Assembly: GCF_001429025.1 (NCBI RefSeq)
Contig: NZ_LMHT01000011.1
Span: 269,209 to 333,208, forward strand
Source of the DNA: Phenylobacterium sp. Root700
Lineage (GTDB): Bacteria > Pseudomonadota > Alphaproteobacteria > Caulobacterales > Caulobacteraceae
DNA length: 64,000 nt
Direction of reading: 5' to 3'
Both the position numbers and the translations under genes were made by a program. Shown piece by piece: positions 1 to 9,619 of the stretch. Numbering within the stretch: the stretch's first letter is position 1; each line of letters starts with the position of its first letter. Under the pieces are notes generated by a model. It did not search any database and was not told the DNA's origin. It was given only the letters and a program-made list of their open reading frames with translations.

Positions 1-7
1 CGCGCCA

Positions 8-26
8 CCTCCCCCAGAGGGGGAGG
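8..26 (+). promoter_or_regulatory. Hairpin that includes the ligA ribosome binding site
   Basis: An 8-bp perfect stem (CCTCCCCC / GGGGGAGG, 3-nt loop) ends 9 nt before the ligA start codon. The purine-rich right arm is the best Shine-Dalgarno for ligA, so the stem would hide it. A second purine run (GAAGG) abuts the ATG and is too close to serve. Sequestration is an inference. The hairpin could also be the end of a terminator or repeat from upstream of the window. Confidence 0.45.
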
Positions 27-32
27 ATCTGA

Positions 33-2372
<2,340 letters not shown>

Positions 2373-2386
2373 CTCCCTTCTCAATT

Positions 2387-2491
2387 CGTCATCCCCGGGC
2401 TTGTCCCGGGGACCCATACACACGAACCTCTGCGGATAGGCTCGCAAGTGCGGAGTCTATGGGTGGCCGGCACGAAGGCCGGCCATGACGA
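2387..2491 (+). repeat. Family A intergenic repeat, copy A1 (paired hairpins, GAGTC site)
   Basis: About 105 bp bounded by inverted CGTCAT...ATGACG. Each end is itself a hairpin: CCCCGGG-cttgt-CCCGGGG on the left and TGGCCGGC-acgaa-GGCCGGCCA on the right, and the inner flanks CCCATA / TATGGG also pair. A GAGTC (CcrM-type GANTC) site lies at 2453-2457, just inside the right arm. Other copies are at 14895-14999 and, split by an island, at 6596-6609 plus 9307-9401. The layout resembles the long intergenic CcrM-site-associated repeats described in Caulobacter. It lies between two genes on the same strand. Confidence 0.85.
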
Positions 2492-2510
2492 TTTGAGGGA
2501 GGAGGATCTC

Positions 2511-2921
2511 GTGGCGTCTCATTGGCTCGTGAAGTCCGAACCGGCGACTTTTTCGTACGACGACCTGGTGCGCGACGGCCGCACCGTCTGGGACGGGGTG
2601 CGCAACCACGCCGCCGCGGGGCACCTGAAGGCGATGAAGGTCGGCGATCAGGTGCTGTTCTACCATTCGCAGGAAGGCAAGGACGTGGTCGCCGTCGCCC
2701 AGGTGGCGCGCGAGGCCTTTCCCGACGCCAGCGATCCCACCGGCAAGTTCGTGGCGGTCGAGCTGACGCCGGTGCGCAAGCTGCCGCGTTCCGTGACGCT
2801 GGCGCAGATGAAGGCCAACCCCGCCCTGGCCGACATGGCCATGCTGCGCCAAGGCCGGCTCTCGGTCTCGCCGGTCAGCGACGCCGATTGGGCGACCATC
2901 CTGAAAATGGCGGGCGAGTAG
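2511..2921 (+). CDS. EVE domain-containing protein
   Basis: The 136-residue protein is essentially one EVE (PUA-like) domain, a fold that binds modified bases in nucleic acids. Visible family features are the N-terminal HWLVKSEP, a VWDGVRNH segment, a GDQVLFYHS core strand and a PVRKLP stretch. The GTG at 2511 is preferred because a strong GAGGGAGGA Shine-Dalgarno lies just upstream and the family begins here; the longer in-frame ATG at 2448 lies inside the upstream repeat and codes for nothing family-like. Its target is unknown; in other bacteria such domains are linked to RNA or modified DNA. Convergent with the downstream peptidase. Confidence 0.9.
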   Translation: MASHWLVKSEPATFSYDDLVRDGRTVWDGVRNHAAAGHLKAMKVGDQVLFYHSQEGKDVVAVAQVAREAFPDASDPTGKFVAVELTPVRKLPRSVTLAQMKANPALADMAMLRQGRLSVSPVSDADWATILKMAGE

Positions 2922-2936
2922 GGACACTCTCTCGGG

Positions 2937-3070
2937 TGTCATCCCGGAAGCCGTGAAGCGGCTGTCCGGGACCCATCAACACCAGATTTGGCGGGCCTAG
3001 CTTGGCCGTGCCCTCTTCCGCGACCTCGGAGCGAATGGGTCCCGGTCTTGCTGCGCAAACCGGGATGACA
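2937..3070 (+). repeat. Family B intergenic repeat, copy B1 (134 bp, paired hairpins)
   Basis: A 134-bp element bounded by TGTCATCCCGG and its near inverted counterpart CCGGGATGACA. Each half holds a hairpin: CCCGG-N-CCGGG around aagccgtgaagcggctgt on the left and CCCGGT-N-ACCGGG on the right, with CCCAT / ATGGG on their inner edges. Copy B2 (40819-40952) has the same length in the opposite orientation. It lies between convergent genes (EVE + and peptidase -), where the stems could also act as a bidirectional terminator. Confidence 0.85.
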
Positions 3071-3076
3071 CGCGGA

Positions 3077-4894
3077 CTATAGCGGCGCGCAGGCGCCTTC
3101 CAGCCAGGCGCGGACGTCGGCCTGTTCCAGGCGTGGGCCGATCACCTTCAGGACGCGGGCGTGATAGGCGTCCATCTGCGCGCGTTCGGCGGCGGTCAGC
3201 ATCTCCACCACGATCAGGCGGCGATCCATGGGGGCCAGGGTCAGGGTCTCGAAGCCCAGCATCGGACGCTCGCCGCCGGGAACCATGGCGGCTTCGGTGA
3301 CGAACTGGAGGTTCTCGATCCGGATGCCGTAGGCGCCTTCCTTGTAATAGCCGGGCTCGTTGGAGACGATCATCCCCGGCTGCAAGGCGACGAAGTTCGG
3401 CAGCTTGGAGATCCGCTGCGGGCCTTCATGGACGCCGAGGTAGGAGCCGACGCCGTGGCCGGTGCCGTGGTCGTAGTCGAGCCCCTGCAGCCAGAGCGGC
3501 GCGCGGGCCAGGGCGTCGAGGGCCGAGCCGGTGGTCCCGGCCGGGAAGCGGATCGCGGCCAGGGCCAGATGGCCCTTCAGCACCAGGGTGAAACGCTCGG
3601 CCATTTCCTGGCTGGGCTGGCCGACCGCGACGGTGCGGGTGATGTCGGTGGTGCCGTCCAGGTACTGGGCGCCGGAATCGACCAGCAGCAGCGAGCCCTG
3701 TTCGGCTTGCTTGTTGAGCCGGGTGGTCGGGCGATAGTGGACGATGGCGCCGTTGGAGGCTGCGCCAGCGATGGTGTCGAAGGACAGATCCTTCAGCGCC
3801 CCGGTGTCCTGGCGGAAGCCTTCCAATCGGGTGACGACCTCGACCTCGTCGACCGTGCGGCCTTGGGCATCGGTGGCCAGCCAGTGCAGGAAGCGGGTGA
3901 CGGCCACGCCGTCGCGGGCGTGAGCCTCGCGGGTCCCGTCGATCTCGACGTCGTTCTTGCAGGCGCGCGGCAGGGCGCAGGGATCATCGCCGCGGACCAC
4001 CTCGGCGCCGGCCCGGTGCAGGGCGGCGAAATACCAGGCCGAGGACTGGCTCGGATCGACCAGGACCCGCTTGCCCTTCAGGGCGGTGAGCGCGCCGGGC
4101 AGCTCGTCGGGGGTTTCCAGCTGAACCTCGTTGCCCAGCCAGGCGCGCAGTTCGGGCGAAACCTTCACCGGATCGAGGAACAGGCGCGCCGTGCCGTCAC
4201 GGTTCAGGATGGCCTGGCCGAGCGGCAGCGGCGAGCGGATCACGTCGCCGCCGCGCACATTGAACAGCCAGGCGATCGATGAGGGCGCGGTCAGCACGGT
4301 GGCGTCGGCGTTGCGGGCGCTCAGGACCTCGCCGACCCGGGCGCGCTTGGCGCCTGAGTCCTCGCCGGAGAACTCCAGCGGGTGCGGCACGACCGGGGCG
4401 GTGGGCTGCGGCGGGCGGGCCTCGCCCCAGGCCTCGTCCAGCGGATTGGAATTGACCGGCTTCAGGGTCGCGCCGGCCTTGGCGGCGGCGGCCTTCAGGC
4501 GTTCCAGCGCGTCCGGGGCGTGCAGGCGCGGGTCGTAGCCGATGGTCTGGCCGCGCGTGGTCGCGGTTTCCAGATAGGCCGAGACGCCGCCCTCGACGAG
4601 GTCGCGGATCTCGAACACGTCGGCGTCCACCTGGTCGCGGACCTGCAGGGTGTAGCGGCCGTCGACGAAGACCGCGGCCTTGTCGGCCAGGATCACCGCG
4701 GCGCCGGCCGAGCCGGTGAAGCCGGTGGCCCAGCCCAGCCGGTCGTTGGCGGCGGGCAGGTATTCGTTCTGGTGCTCGTCCTCATGGGGCACGAGGAAGC
4801 CGTCCAACCCCTGGGCCTTCATGGCCTGGCGGATCAAGGGGACGTGCTTGGGCCCGAAGGAGGGATCGGTGCTTTCATCGAAGGTCTGGCGCAT
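3077..4894 (-). CDS. M24 family aminopeptidase P (Xaa-Pro aminopeptidase)
   Basis: A 605-residue cytoplasmic metallopeptidase expected to remove N-terminal residues before proline. It has the three-part layout of long aminopeptidase P proteins: two creatinase-like N-terminal domains (about 1-310) and a C-terminal pita-bread catalytic domain. The dinuclear metal ligands are visible: Asp residues in DGTTDITRTV, His in GTGHGVG, Glu in SNEPGYY and Glu in IRIENL. The start at 4894 gives the family N-terminus, near MRQTFDE. The next gene upstream on this strand is an MFS transporter, 37 nt away. Confidence 0.93.
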   Translation of the reverse strand: MRQTFDESTDPSFGPKHVPLIRQAMKAQGLDGFLVPHEDEHQNEYLPAANDRLGWATGFTGSAGAAVILADKAAVFVDGRYTLQVRDQVDADVFEIRDLVEGGVSAYLETATTRGQTIGYDPRLHAPDALERLKAAAAKAGATLKPVNSNPLDEAWGEARPPQPTAPVVPHPLEFSGEDSGAKRARVGEVLSARNADATVLTAPSSIAWLFNVRGGDVIRSPLPLGQAILNRDGTARLFLDPVKVSPELRAWLGNEVQLETPDELPGALTALKGKRVLVDPSQSSAWYFAALHRAGAEVVRGDDPCALPRACKNDVEIDGTREAHARDGVAVTRFLHWLATDAQGRTVDEVEVVTRLEGFRQDTGALKDLSFDTIAGAASNGAIVHYRPTTRLNKQAEQGSLLLVDSGAQYLDGTTDITRTVAVGQPSQEMAERFTLVLKGHLALAAIRFPAGTTGSALDALARAPLWLQGLDYDHGTGHGVGSYLGVHEGPQRISKLPNFVALQPGMIVSNEPGYYKEGAYGIRIENLQFVTEAAMVPGGERPMLGFETLTLAPMDRRLIVVEMLTAAERAQMDAYHARVLKVIGPRLEQADVRAWLEGACAPL

Positions 4895-4931
4895 GGCGCG
4901 AACTTAGTCGCGTGCGCCTCCGCGCGCCAGC

Positions 4932-6116
4932 CTAGGGCGCGGGTTTGCGCAGGGCGAACAGGCAGCCAAGCGCCAGCAGGCAGGCGGCGATCAGGACGCC
5001 CAGCGCCCTAGGCTCCGACCTGGCCAGGCCGAGCGCGAACAGCAGCGGCGCCAGCGCCCCGACCAGCCGCGCGGGCACGTTGAGCGCGCCGAGCCGGCCG
5101 CCGTAGTTCTTGGTCCCGAACAGCACCAGCGGCAGGGTTCCGCGCACGATGGTGAAGAGCCCATTGCCCGCGCCGTAGAGGATGGCGAACGGGGCGGCGG
5201 CCAGAGGTCCCAGCGCCAGCAACAGGCCCGCGCCGATCGGGAACAGCCCCACCGCGACCCGGGCCGAGACCAGCGGATGGATCCGGCGCACCAGGGCGAA
5301 CTCGGCCAGCCGCGCGGCGACCTGGGCCGGGCCGACCAGCATGCCAGCGACGACGGCGGCGGTGGCGCTGGCCCCGATGCCGATCAGCAGCGGGGGCAGA
5401 TGCGCGCCCATGATCGAGCCGATCCCCGCCATCACCGCCAGGGCGACGGCCAGCAGCACCATCTGGAGGGCGACGCCGGGCTGCGGCGTCTCGGGTTCCT
5501 CGTCGGCCTTGCGTCGGGCGGCGGCGGGCTGGGGCGCCTGGCGGGGCAAGGTGAGGTGCAGGGGCAGGGCGATCAGCAGGTTGGCGGCGGCCCAGACCAG
5601 GGCGGCCTCGCGCCAGCCGAAGGTCGCCTCCAGCCAGGCGGTGAGCGGCCAGGCGATGGTGCTGGCGAACCCGGCGATCAGGGTGACGCCGGTGATCGAC
5701 TCGCGCGCGTCCAGGCCAAACCAGCCGACCAGACCGGCGAAGGCGATGTCGTAGAGCGCCAGCGACATGCCGACGCCCAGCACCAGCCAGGCGGCCACGA
5801 GTTGGAAGGTGTTTTGCGAGAGCGCCATGCCGACCAGCGCCAGGGCCAGGACGATGCTGCCCGCCGCCAGCGGACGCCGGGCGCCATGGCGGTCGACGGC
5901 CCGGCCGGTGACCGGACCGAGTAGGCCCGAGATCAGCAGGGCGCCTGAGAAGGCGCCGAAGATGAAGGCGGTGGAGACGCCCAGGGTCTTGCCTTGCGCG
6001 GCGGCTAGCGTGGCCGGCAGATAGCTGGTGCAGCCATAGCCGACCAGTTGGGTGACGCCGAGGGTCCACACCGCGCGACGCGGCGTGATGGCCGGGCTGG
6101 CCTCGGGCTCTCCCAT
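4932..6116 (-). CDS. MFS transporter
   Basis: A 394-residue integral membrane protein with about 12 hydrophobic helices and a charged central loop (about 200-215, rich in Lys, Glu and Pro) separating two six-helix halves. The loop 2-3 signature is degenerate but visible as GRAVDRHGARRP. I cannot assign a substrate; the layout is that of a secondary active exporter or carboxylate-type carrier. It is followed 37 nt later by the aminopeptidase on the same strand, so co-transcription is possible. Its start faces the GIY-YIG gene across an AT-rich inverted repeat. Confidence 0.88.
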   Translation of the reverse strand: MGEPEASPAITPRRAVWTLGVTQLVGYGCTSYLPATLAAAQGKTLGVSTAFIFGAFSGALLISGLLGPVTGRAVDRHGARRPLAAGSIVLALALVGMALSQNTFQLVAAWLVLGVGMSLALYDIAFAGLVGWFGLDARESITGVTLIAGFASTIAWPLTAWLEATFGWREAALVWAAANLLIALPLHLTLPRQAPQPAAARRKADEEPETPQPGVALQMVLLAVALAVMAGIGSIMGAHLPPLLIGIGASATAAVVAGMLVGPAQVAARLAEFALVRRIHPLVSARVAVGLFPIGAGLLLALGPLAAAPFAILYGAGNGLFTIVRGTLPLVLFGTKNYGGRLGALNVPARLVGALAPLLFALGLARSEPRALGVLIAACLLALGCLFALRKPAP

Positions 6117-6177
6117 GGATCGACGCTCCCACTTGCCTGGTCGTTATGGGCCTAAGCAGAGTCGACGCCTAGGCGCG

Positions 6178-6206
6178 GTCAATTAATTTACCCGGATATA
6201 ATTGAC
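6178..6206. promoter_or_regulatory. AT-rich inverted repeat between divergent genes
   Basis: A perfect 8-bp inverted repeat, GTCAATTA and TAATTGAC, is separated by 13 nt. It stands out from the GC-rich surroundings and contains a TATAAT hexamer (6197-6202) and a TTGACA hexamer (6202-6207), though not with promoter spacing to each other. It lies between the MFS gene (start 6116, minus) and the GIY-YIG gene (start 6228, plus). A repressor site or shared promoter element is inferred. A GAGTC site lies at 6159-6163. Confidence 0.4.
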
Positions 6207-6227
6207 ATCTCGCGCGAGGACGCTCAT

Positions 6228-6581
6228 TTGGCGGAGATGGACAAGCAAAGCCGCCGAGAGGCCATCCGCGAGTACAAGGATCGCAAGACCCCGATCGGGA
6301 TCTTCAGCCTGCGTTGCACGGCGACGGGGCAGACCTGGGTGGGCGCCTCGCGCAACCTGGATGGTCAACGCAACAGTTCGTTCTTCAGCCTGCGCCAAGG
6401 CTCGCACCGCAATCAGGGCATGCAGGCGGCCTGGAAGGCGAACGGCGGCGAGGAGGGTTTTGAGTTCTCCGTGGTCGAACTGCTGGAGAACGACGAGCTT
6501 GGGCCGCTCGGCAGGGGGAGCTGGTTGAAGGAACGCGAGCGTTATTGGCTCGAGGCGCTGGGCGCGAAGCCGGCGATCTAG
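6228..6581 (+). CDS. GIY-YIG nuclease family protein
   Basis: A 117-residue single-domain protein. The GIY-YIG-type core is seen as GIFSLRCTATGQTWVGAS near residues 24-41, followed by an RQGSHRNQ region and a QAAWKANGGEEGF segment typical of short GIY-YIG proteins in alphaproteobacteria. Catalytic glutamates in ERERYWLEAL are plausible. A TTG start at 6228 is preferred over the ATG at 6237 because GAGGA at 6216-6220 lies 7 nt before the TTG but 16 nt before the ATG. Its cellular target is unknown. It lies directly before the interrupted repeat and the island. Confidence 0.75.
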   Translation: MAEMDKQSRREAIREYKDRKTPIGIFSLRCTATGQTWVGASRNLDGQRNSSFFSLRQGSHRNQGMQAAWKANGGEEGFEFSVVELLENDELGPLGRGSWLKERERYWLEALGAKPAI

Positions 6582-6595
6582 CCCTTGCTCCAAAT

Positions 6596-6609
6596 CGTCA
6601 TCCCCGGGC
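6596..6609 (+). repeat. Left fragment of family A repeat copy A2, cut by an island
   Basis: CGTCATCCCCGGGC matches the first 14 bases of copies A1 and A3. The sequence then departs abruptly at 6610. The rest of the repeat resumes at 9307-9312, so the island 6610-9306 interrupts this copy. CGGGC occurs at both junctions (6605-6609 and 9307-9311). Confidence 0.85.
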
Positions 6610-6654
6610 GTGCGTTGACCAGAACCGACACTCCGTCTGGGCCACTATTTAGGT

Positions 6655-7201
6655 CTAGTTTCGCCGCCGCGTCCGGCGACGGCGCCGTGCAAGGAGCTGC
6701 GGCTTGCCCTTGGGCAGGGAAGCAATAGGGAAGCGCTCGCGCAGTTCCTGGCCAAGCGCGCCGATCTGGCCGGGTTCGCTGTAGGCGACATCAACTAGGA
6801 TTGCCACGGCGGTGCGCGCGGTACCGACCTTCTGCAAACTGTCTGTCCAGCCCTTCGACGCGGCCGCGACATCGACCAGCGCCAATATTGAACAGAGATG
6901 CCCGTGGGCATGCTCCCGAAGGCTTTTCAGAAACGCTCCAGATTCGGCAAACCAGCTCGCGTTCTGGCCGGAAAGGCCGTTGGCGATAGTTCGCATCCTT
7001 GCCCTTACATTGGACCCCGTGAAACCTTGATCGCTCGGCGCTTAGCGAGCCGAAGACATCGACGCCCTGCTGCGCCTGGCCCCGACGCCCGTGCGTTTGA
7101 GCCAGGGGGTCGGCCCACACCTGCTTGAACAAGGTGTGACACAGATCCTCGAACAGCTCCCAGCTCCTAGGTGGAGCAATCTGCTTGGCTCTAAATTCCA
7201 T
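6655..7201 (-). pseudogene. Frameshifted PD-(D/E)XK nuclease-like gene remnant
   Basis: Reading from the ATG at 7201, the first ~65 residues resemble the N-terminal nuclease-like domain found before NTPase or repeat regions in some defence proteins: WELFEDLC, then GRRGQAQQGVDVFG and HGVQCKGKD, which supply the D...QxK pattern of a PD-(D/E)XK core. After KGKDANY, near 6985-6996, the frame with protein-like content changes: the overlapping frame starting at 6996 reads amphipathic helices (SGAFLKSLREH, LALVDVAAASKGW) and ends in a basic tail at 6655. I read this as a frameshifted, truncated gene; two overlapping short genes is the alternative. Possible defence origin is inference from the domain type and the island context. 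Confidence 0.55.
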
Positions 7202-7322
7202 CACCCCCCGCGTGTCCGTCCCGTCGCTAATCTGCCCATCAAGGGCGGCTGCGCCGCCGCCTCCGGCGATGCGCTTTGCGCACCCTTGACCGTCAGCTTG
7301 CCGTCCGGCTTGGGCTCGGCAA

Positions 7323-7366
7323 GCGGTTAAGCCTGATCAGGCGCGAGGCGCCTGCGGCTTAACCGC
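7323..7366. terminator. Large hairpin downstream of the XRE gene
   Basis: GCGGTTAAGCC at 7323-7333 pairs perfectly with GGCTTAACCGC at 7356-7366, and an inner AGGCGC / GCGCCT stem closes a 3-nt loop. It lies 4 nt beyond the stop codon of the minus-strand XRE gene. No clear U-tract follows on that strand, so it could be a weak terminator, an mRNA-stabilising element or part of the island's own structure. Confidence 0.45.
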
Positions 7367-7369
7367 GAT

Positions 7370-7642
7370 CTAGGCTTTGAGGCGAACACCTGGGCCACCC
7401 GGCTTCAACTCACCCGCCTCCATGAATAGGACGCCTGCGTCCTCCAGGGCGCGGAGCACGGCGTCGATGTTCGCAACCGTGCTTCGACCAGGGCCAAGTG
7501 GGCCTTCCATACGACGGATAGTGGGGAGCGAGAGCTTGGCCATCTCTGCAAGCTTCGGCTGACTCCAATCCAAGAGCGCTCGTGCCGCGCGAATCTGGTC
7601 AGCAGTCGGCACTTTTTGATCGTTTTGCGCTCTTGTGATCAT
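7370..7642 (-). CDS. XRE family helix-turn-helix regulator
   Basis: A 90-residue DNA-binding protein. The HTH occupies about residues 14-70: TADQIRAARALLDWSQPKLA, then LSLPTIRRMEG as the recognition region and STVANIDAVLRALEDAGV as the closing helices. This short form with a C-terminal FMEAGELKPGGPGVRL tail is common as a repressor in islands and prophages. It is divergent from the 7708 gene across 65 bp, so it may control that gene and itself. The start ATG overlaps a TGATCA palindrome, and TGATC is repeated in direct orientation just upstream. Confidence 0.88.
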   Translation of the reverse strand: MITRAQNDQKVPTADQIRAARALLDWSQPKLAEMAKLSLPTIRRMEGPLGPGRSTVANIDAVLRALEDAGVLFMEAGELKPGGPGVRLKA

Positions 7643-7707
7643 TTTACGTTGATCTTTGTGTGTCGATATGATAGGAAAAGGATAATCGCAGTTTTAGGAT
7701 TCTGACC

Positions 7708-8271
7708 ATGGGCTCGCGTCGAAAGACGGGCCGCGACGCTGTGCGCCTGCCTGACATTACCAGACGATCCGTTATAGGCGCCGCCAGCGCCGCGCCGGTC
7801 ATGGCCAATGCTGCCGGCACAGCGACGCCCGACAGCCTCACCGACCGTTGCGGCACGTTCGTTGCCACCGACATTCGCATTCGCCGGCTGCTCATGCGCT
7901 GGGGCGATCTGGAAAGCGACGCCGCGAAAAACTACAGCTGGTTTAAGCTCACCCGACGGGAGCAGTTGGAGTCGGCGCAGGGGCAGGAGATGGCCCGGAT
8001 CGACAGGGAGCTTTCCCGCCTGTTCCGAGAGCGCGAGAAGCTGCTCAAGTCGCTGCCCCAGTCAGTTGCCACCGATCCGACCGCCATCGCCGCCAAGATC
8101 GCTGCGGCGGCCAAAGCGATCGATCCCGAAGACCACGAGGAGGTTCATCACCTTCTCAGCGGTGCGACCCGAGACATGGCCGCCATGCGCTGCCCCGGCT
8201 GTAACCAGCCCTTGGTCACGGAGGCCTGGATCGGGTGGTCAACGCGGGTCGATCAAGGCGGAAGGGTCTGA
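7708..8271 (+). CDS. Tat-like coiled-coil hypothetical protein of the island
   Basis: A 187-residue protein of unknown function. Residues 19-40 contain a twin arginine followed by a hydrophobic stretch (RRSVIGAASAAPVMANAAG), resembling a Tat signal. Residues about 60-115 are charged and helical, with likely coiled coil around RREQLESAQGQEMARIDREL. Proteins of this type, to my memory, occur next to XRE genes in alphaproteobacterial islands, normally ending near TRDMAAMR; the last ~25 residues here (CPGCNQPLV onward) may be an added tail from a rearrangement. It is divergent from the XRE gene. A role in the island is not known. Confidence 0.6.
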   Translation: MGSRRKTGRDAVRLPDITRRSVIGAASAAPVMANAAGTATPDSLTDRCGTFVATDIRIRRLLMRWGDLESDAAKNYSWFKLTRREQLESAQGQEMARIDRELSRLFREREKLLKSLPQSVATDPTAIAAKIAAAAKAIDPEDHEEVHHLLSGATRDMAAMRCPGCNQPLVTEAWIGWSTRVDQGGRV

Positions 8272-8358
8272 ACCGTGGTCAACCGGGGCATAGGCGTCGT
8301 TGAAGCCCTGCGGGCCTGGATCGAGGCTTGGCGTTCCGCTCGACAGGAATCGCCAGCC

Positions 8359-8592
8359 ATGACCAGCGCCCAGCGCCCAGCGCCCAGCGCCCAGCGCCCC
8401 GCGCTCCAACGCTTCCGCCCCGCCAACCAAGACCGCGCTCTCTACGCTGTAGGTACGGTTTCACCCCCGCAAGATGCAGTTCTGGCCCTGGCCCGCTTGA
8501 TCGGCCGCCAGATCGCCCGCGAGGAGTTCCAGCGCAGCTTTAACGCCGCAAACGACCACGCCCCGCGATCGGAGACCGATCAGGGCAGCTAA
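8359..8592 (+). CDS. Small hypothetical protein with a 7-bp tandem repeat in its 5' end
   Basis: A 77-residue frame starting at ATG 8359. The N-terminal part is low complexity and encoded by a tandem repeat; the C-terminal half (DAVLALARLIGRQIAREEF) is helical and protein-like, resembling short ORFs seen next to recombinase genes in alphaproteobacterial islands. A longer in-frame GTG start at 8275 exists but has little support. The gene ends 10 nt before the recombinase fragment, whose Shine-Dalgarno overlaps its stop codon region. Function is unknown and it may be a remnant. Confidence 0.45.
   Translation: MTSAQRPAPSAQRPALQRFRPANQDRALYAVGTVSPPQDAVLALARLIGRQIAREEFQRSFNAANDHAPRSETDQGS
8364..8398 (+). 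repeat. Five tandem copies of a 7-bp unit
   Basis: CAGCGCC is repeated five times without interruption, within the 5' coding part of the small ORF. Seven is not a multiple of three, so gain or loss of one copy shifts the downstream frame. Confidence 0.85.
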
Positions 8593-8602
8593 GGAGATCG
8601 TC

Positions 8603-9228
8603 ATGACCCGCGTGGCGGGCCTGTTGTTCTGCGGCGTGTGCGGCGGCGCCGTCGCCAAGCGCGGCAACAACCGGTTCGGCTGCGTAAGCCACATCATGGG
8701 CAAGGGCTGCACCAACAGCCGGACGATCGTGCGCGATGTGCTTGAGACGCGTGTCCTCGCCGGGCTCCAAGACCGGCTCATGGAGCCCGAAGCGTTCGCC
8801 GAGGCGATGCGGTCGTTCATAGAGGAGACCAATCGGCTCAACCACCTTCGCCGCGCCAATCGCGGCGCCGACGTCGAACGCCTGGAGGAGGCGCGCAAGG
8901 CTATCGGCGGTATCGTGGCGGCCATTGAAGACGGCGGTTACAGCAGGCCACTCATGGAGCGCCTGAGGAGGCTTGAGGTCGAGGTCGAGGAGATCGAGAC
9001 CAAGCTGGCCGAAGCGCCGCGCGATGTGCCTGACATTCATCCCAATGTCGCCGAGCTTCATCGGCGCAAGGTCGGCGACTGTCTCAAGCTTTGGACCAGC
9101 CCGAGGAGCGCGACGAGGCCGCCCAGGCGTTGCGGGCGCCAATCGACAGGATCGTGCTGGAGCCAGGACCCGCGCGCGGCCAGGTCTTGGCGACGCTATA
9201 CGGCGATCTGGAGACCATTCTGGCCTGA
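8603..9228 (+). pseudogene. C-terminal fragment of a large serine recombinase, frameshifted
   Basis: The protein opens with the recombinase zinc beta-ribbon (LFCGVCGGAVAKRGNN, then GCTNSRTI) and continues with the coiled-coil insertion (about residues 60-150, ending in HPNVAELHRRKV). The N-terminal resolvase catalytic domain with its active-site serine, and the DNA-binding recombinase domain, are absent upstream. Near 9077-9081 a one-base shift moves the reading frame: the family-like C-terminus (LDQPEERDEAAQALRAPIDR, then GDLETILA) continues in another frame to a stop at 9226-9228, while the original frame runs on to 9265 with arginine-rich nonsense. An AAGGAGATC sequence precedes ATG 8603, so a truncated product could still be made. 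It cannot catalyse recombination. Confidence 0.85.
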
Positions 9229-9306
9229 GCCAATGACCAGGGAGGTCAGCGGCGGGAAGCCCTGACGGGCTTTCCGGCTGACTCTCTGTCGCCCTCAGTT
9301 AATGCA

Positions 9307-9401
9307 CGGGCTTGTCCCGGGGACCCACACACGTGACCGGTGCAGGCAAATCTCGAACGCCGACGTTTATGGGTGGCCGGCACAAGAGGCCGGCCATGGC
9401 G
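9307..9401 (+). repeat. Right fragment of family A repeat copy A2
   Basis: From 9307 the sequence CGGGCTTGTCCCGGGGACCC matches copy A1 exactly and continues through TATGGGTGGCCGGCAC to the right arm hairpin, ending ATGGCGA instead of ATGACGA. The GAGTC seen in A1 and A3 has been replaced by GACGTT-type sequence here. Joined to 6596-6609 it rebuilds a complete repeat. Confidence 0.85.
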
Positions 9402-9619
9402 AGCGAGACGGGGGCGGCGATCTAGACGGCCGCGCCGTTCCCCGACATAACAGCGTCATGCGCAGCGCCCGCACCCTGTCGAATTCGTCTGGTCCCCTTG
9501 GGGCCGTGCGTCTTCGCGTGGGCTGACCGCCTGCTCTAGAAGACCCACGACCCCGCCCTACCGGCCGGGGTCGAGGAGACGAACCCCGCCGACGGCATGC
9601 CCCTCGGAAGGAGTTCGAA
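9402..9619 (+). other. Non-coding interval before the GNAT gene, with one hairpin
   Basis: Together with the repeat fragment this leaves 318 bp without a convincing gene. The only structure I see is a perfect 8-bp stem with a 10-nt loop at 9548-9573 (CGACCCCG / CGGGGTCG), about 47 nt before the GNAT start, with no U-tract. A GGAAGGAG Shine-Dalgarno precedes ATG 9620. Confidence 0.5.

Larger units (their letters stand above)
6610..9306. mobile_element. Small decayed integrative island inside an intergenic repeat
   Basis: About 2.7 kb splits repeat copy A2. The ends form an imperfect inverted repeat: GTGCGTTGACC at 6610-6620 against GTGCATTAACT on the opposite strand at 9307-9297 (8 of 11 identical). 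CGGGC is present at both junctions, as a target duplication or recombination core. Contents are a frameshifted PD-(D/E)XK-like gene, an XRE regulator, a Tat-like coiled-coil protein, a small ORF with a 7-bp tandem repeat, and the C-terminal half of a large serine recombinase next to the right end. The position of the recombinase beside one end is typical for elements integrated by that enzyme. With the catalytic domain gone, the element should be immobile. Confidence 0.8.

Noticed and set aside
8275..8358. In-frame extension of the small island ORF to GTG 8275
   Set aside because: No Shine-Dalgarno or family similarity for the extra residues; the ATG at 8359 is simpler.
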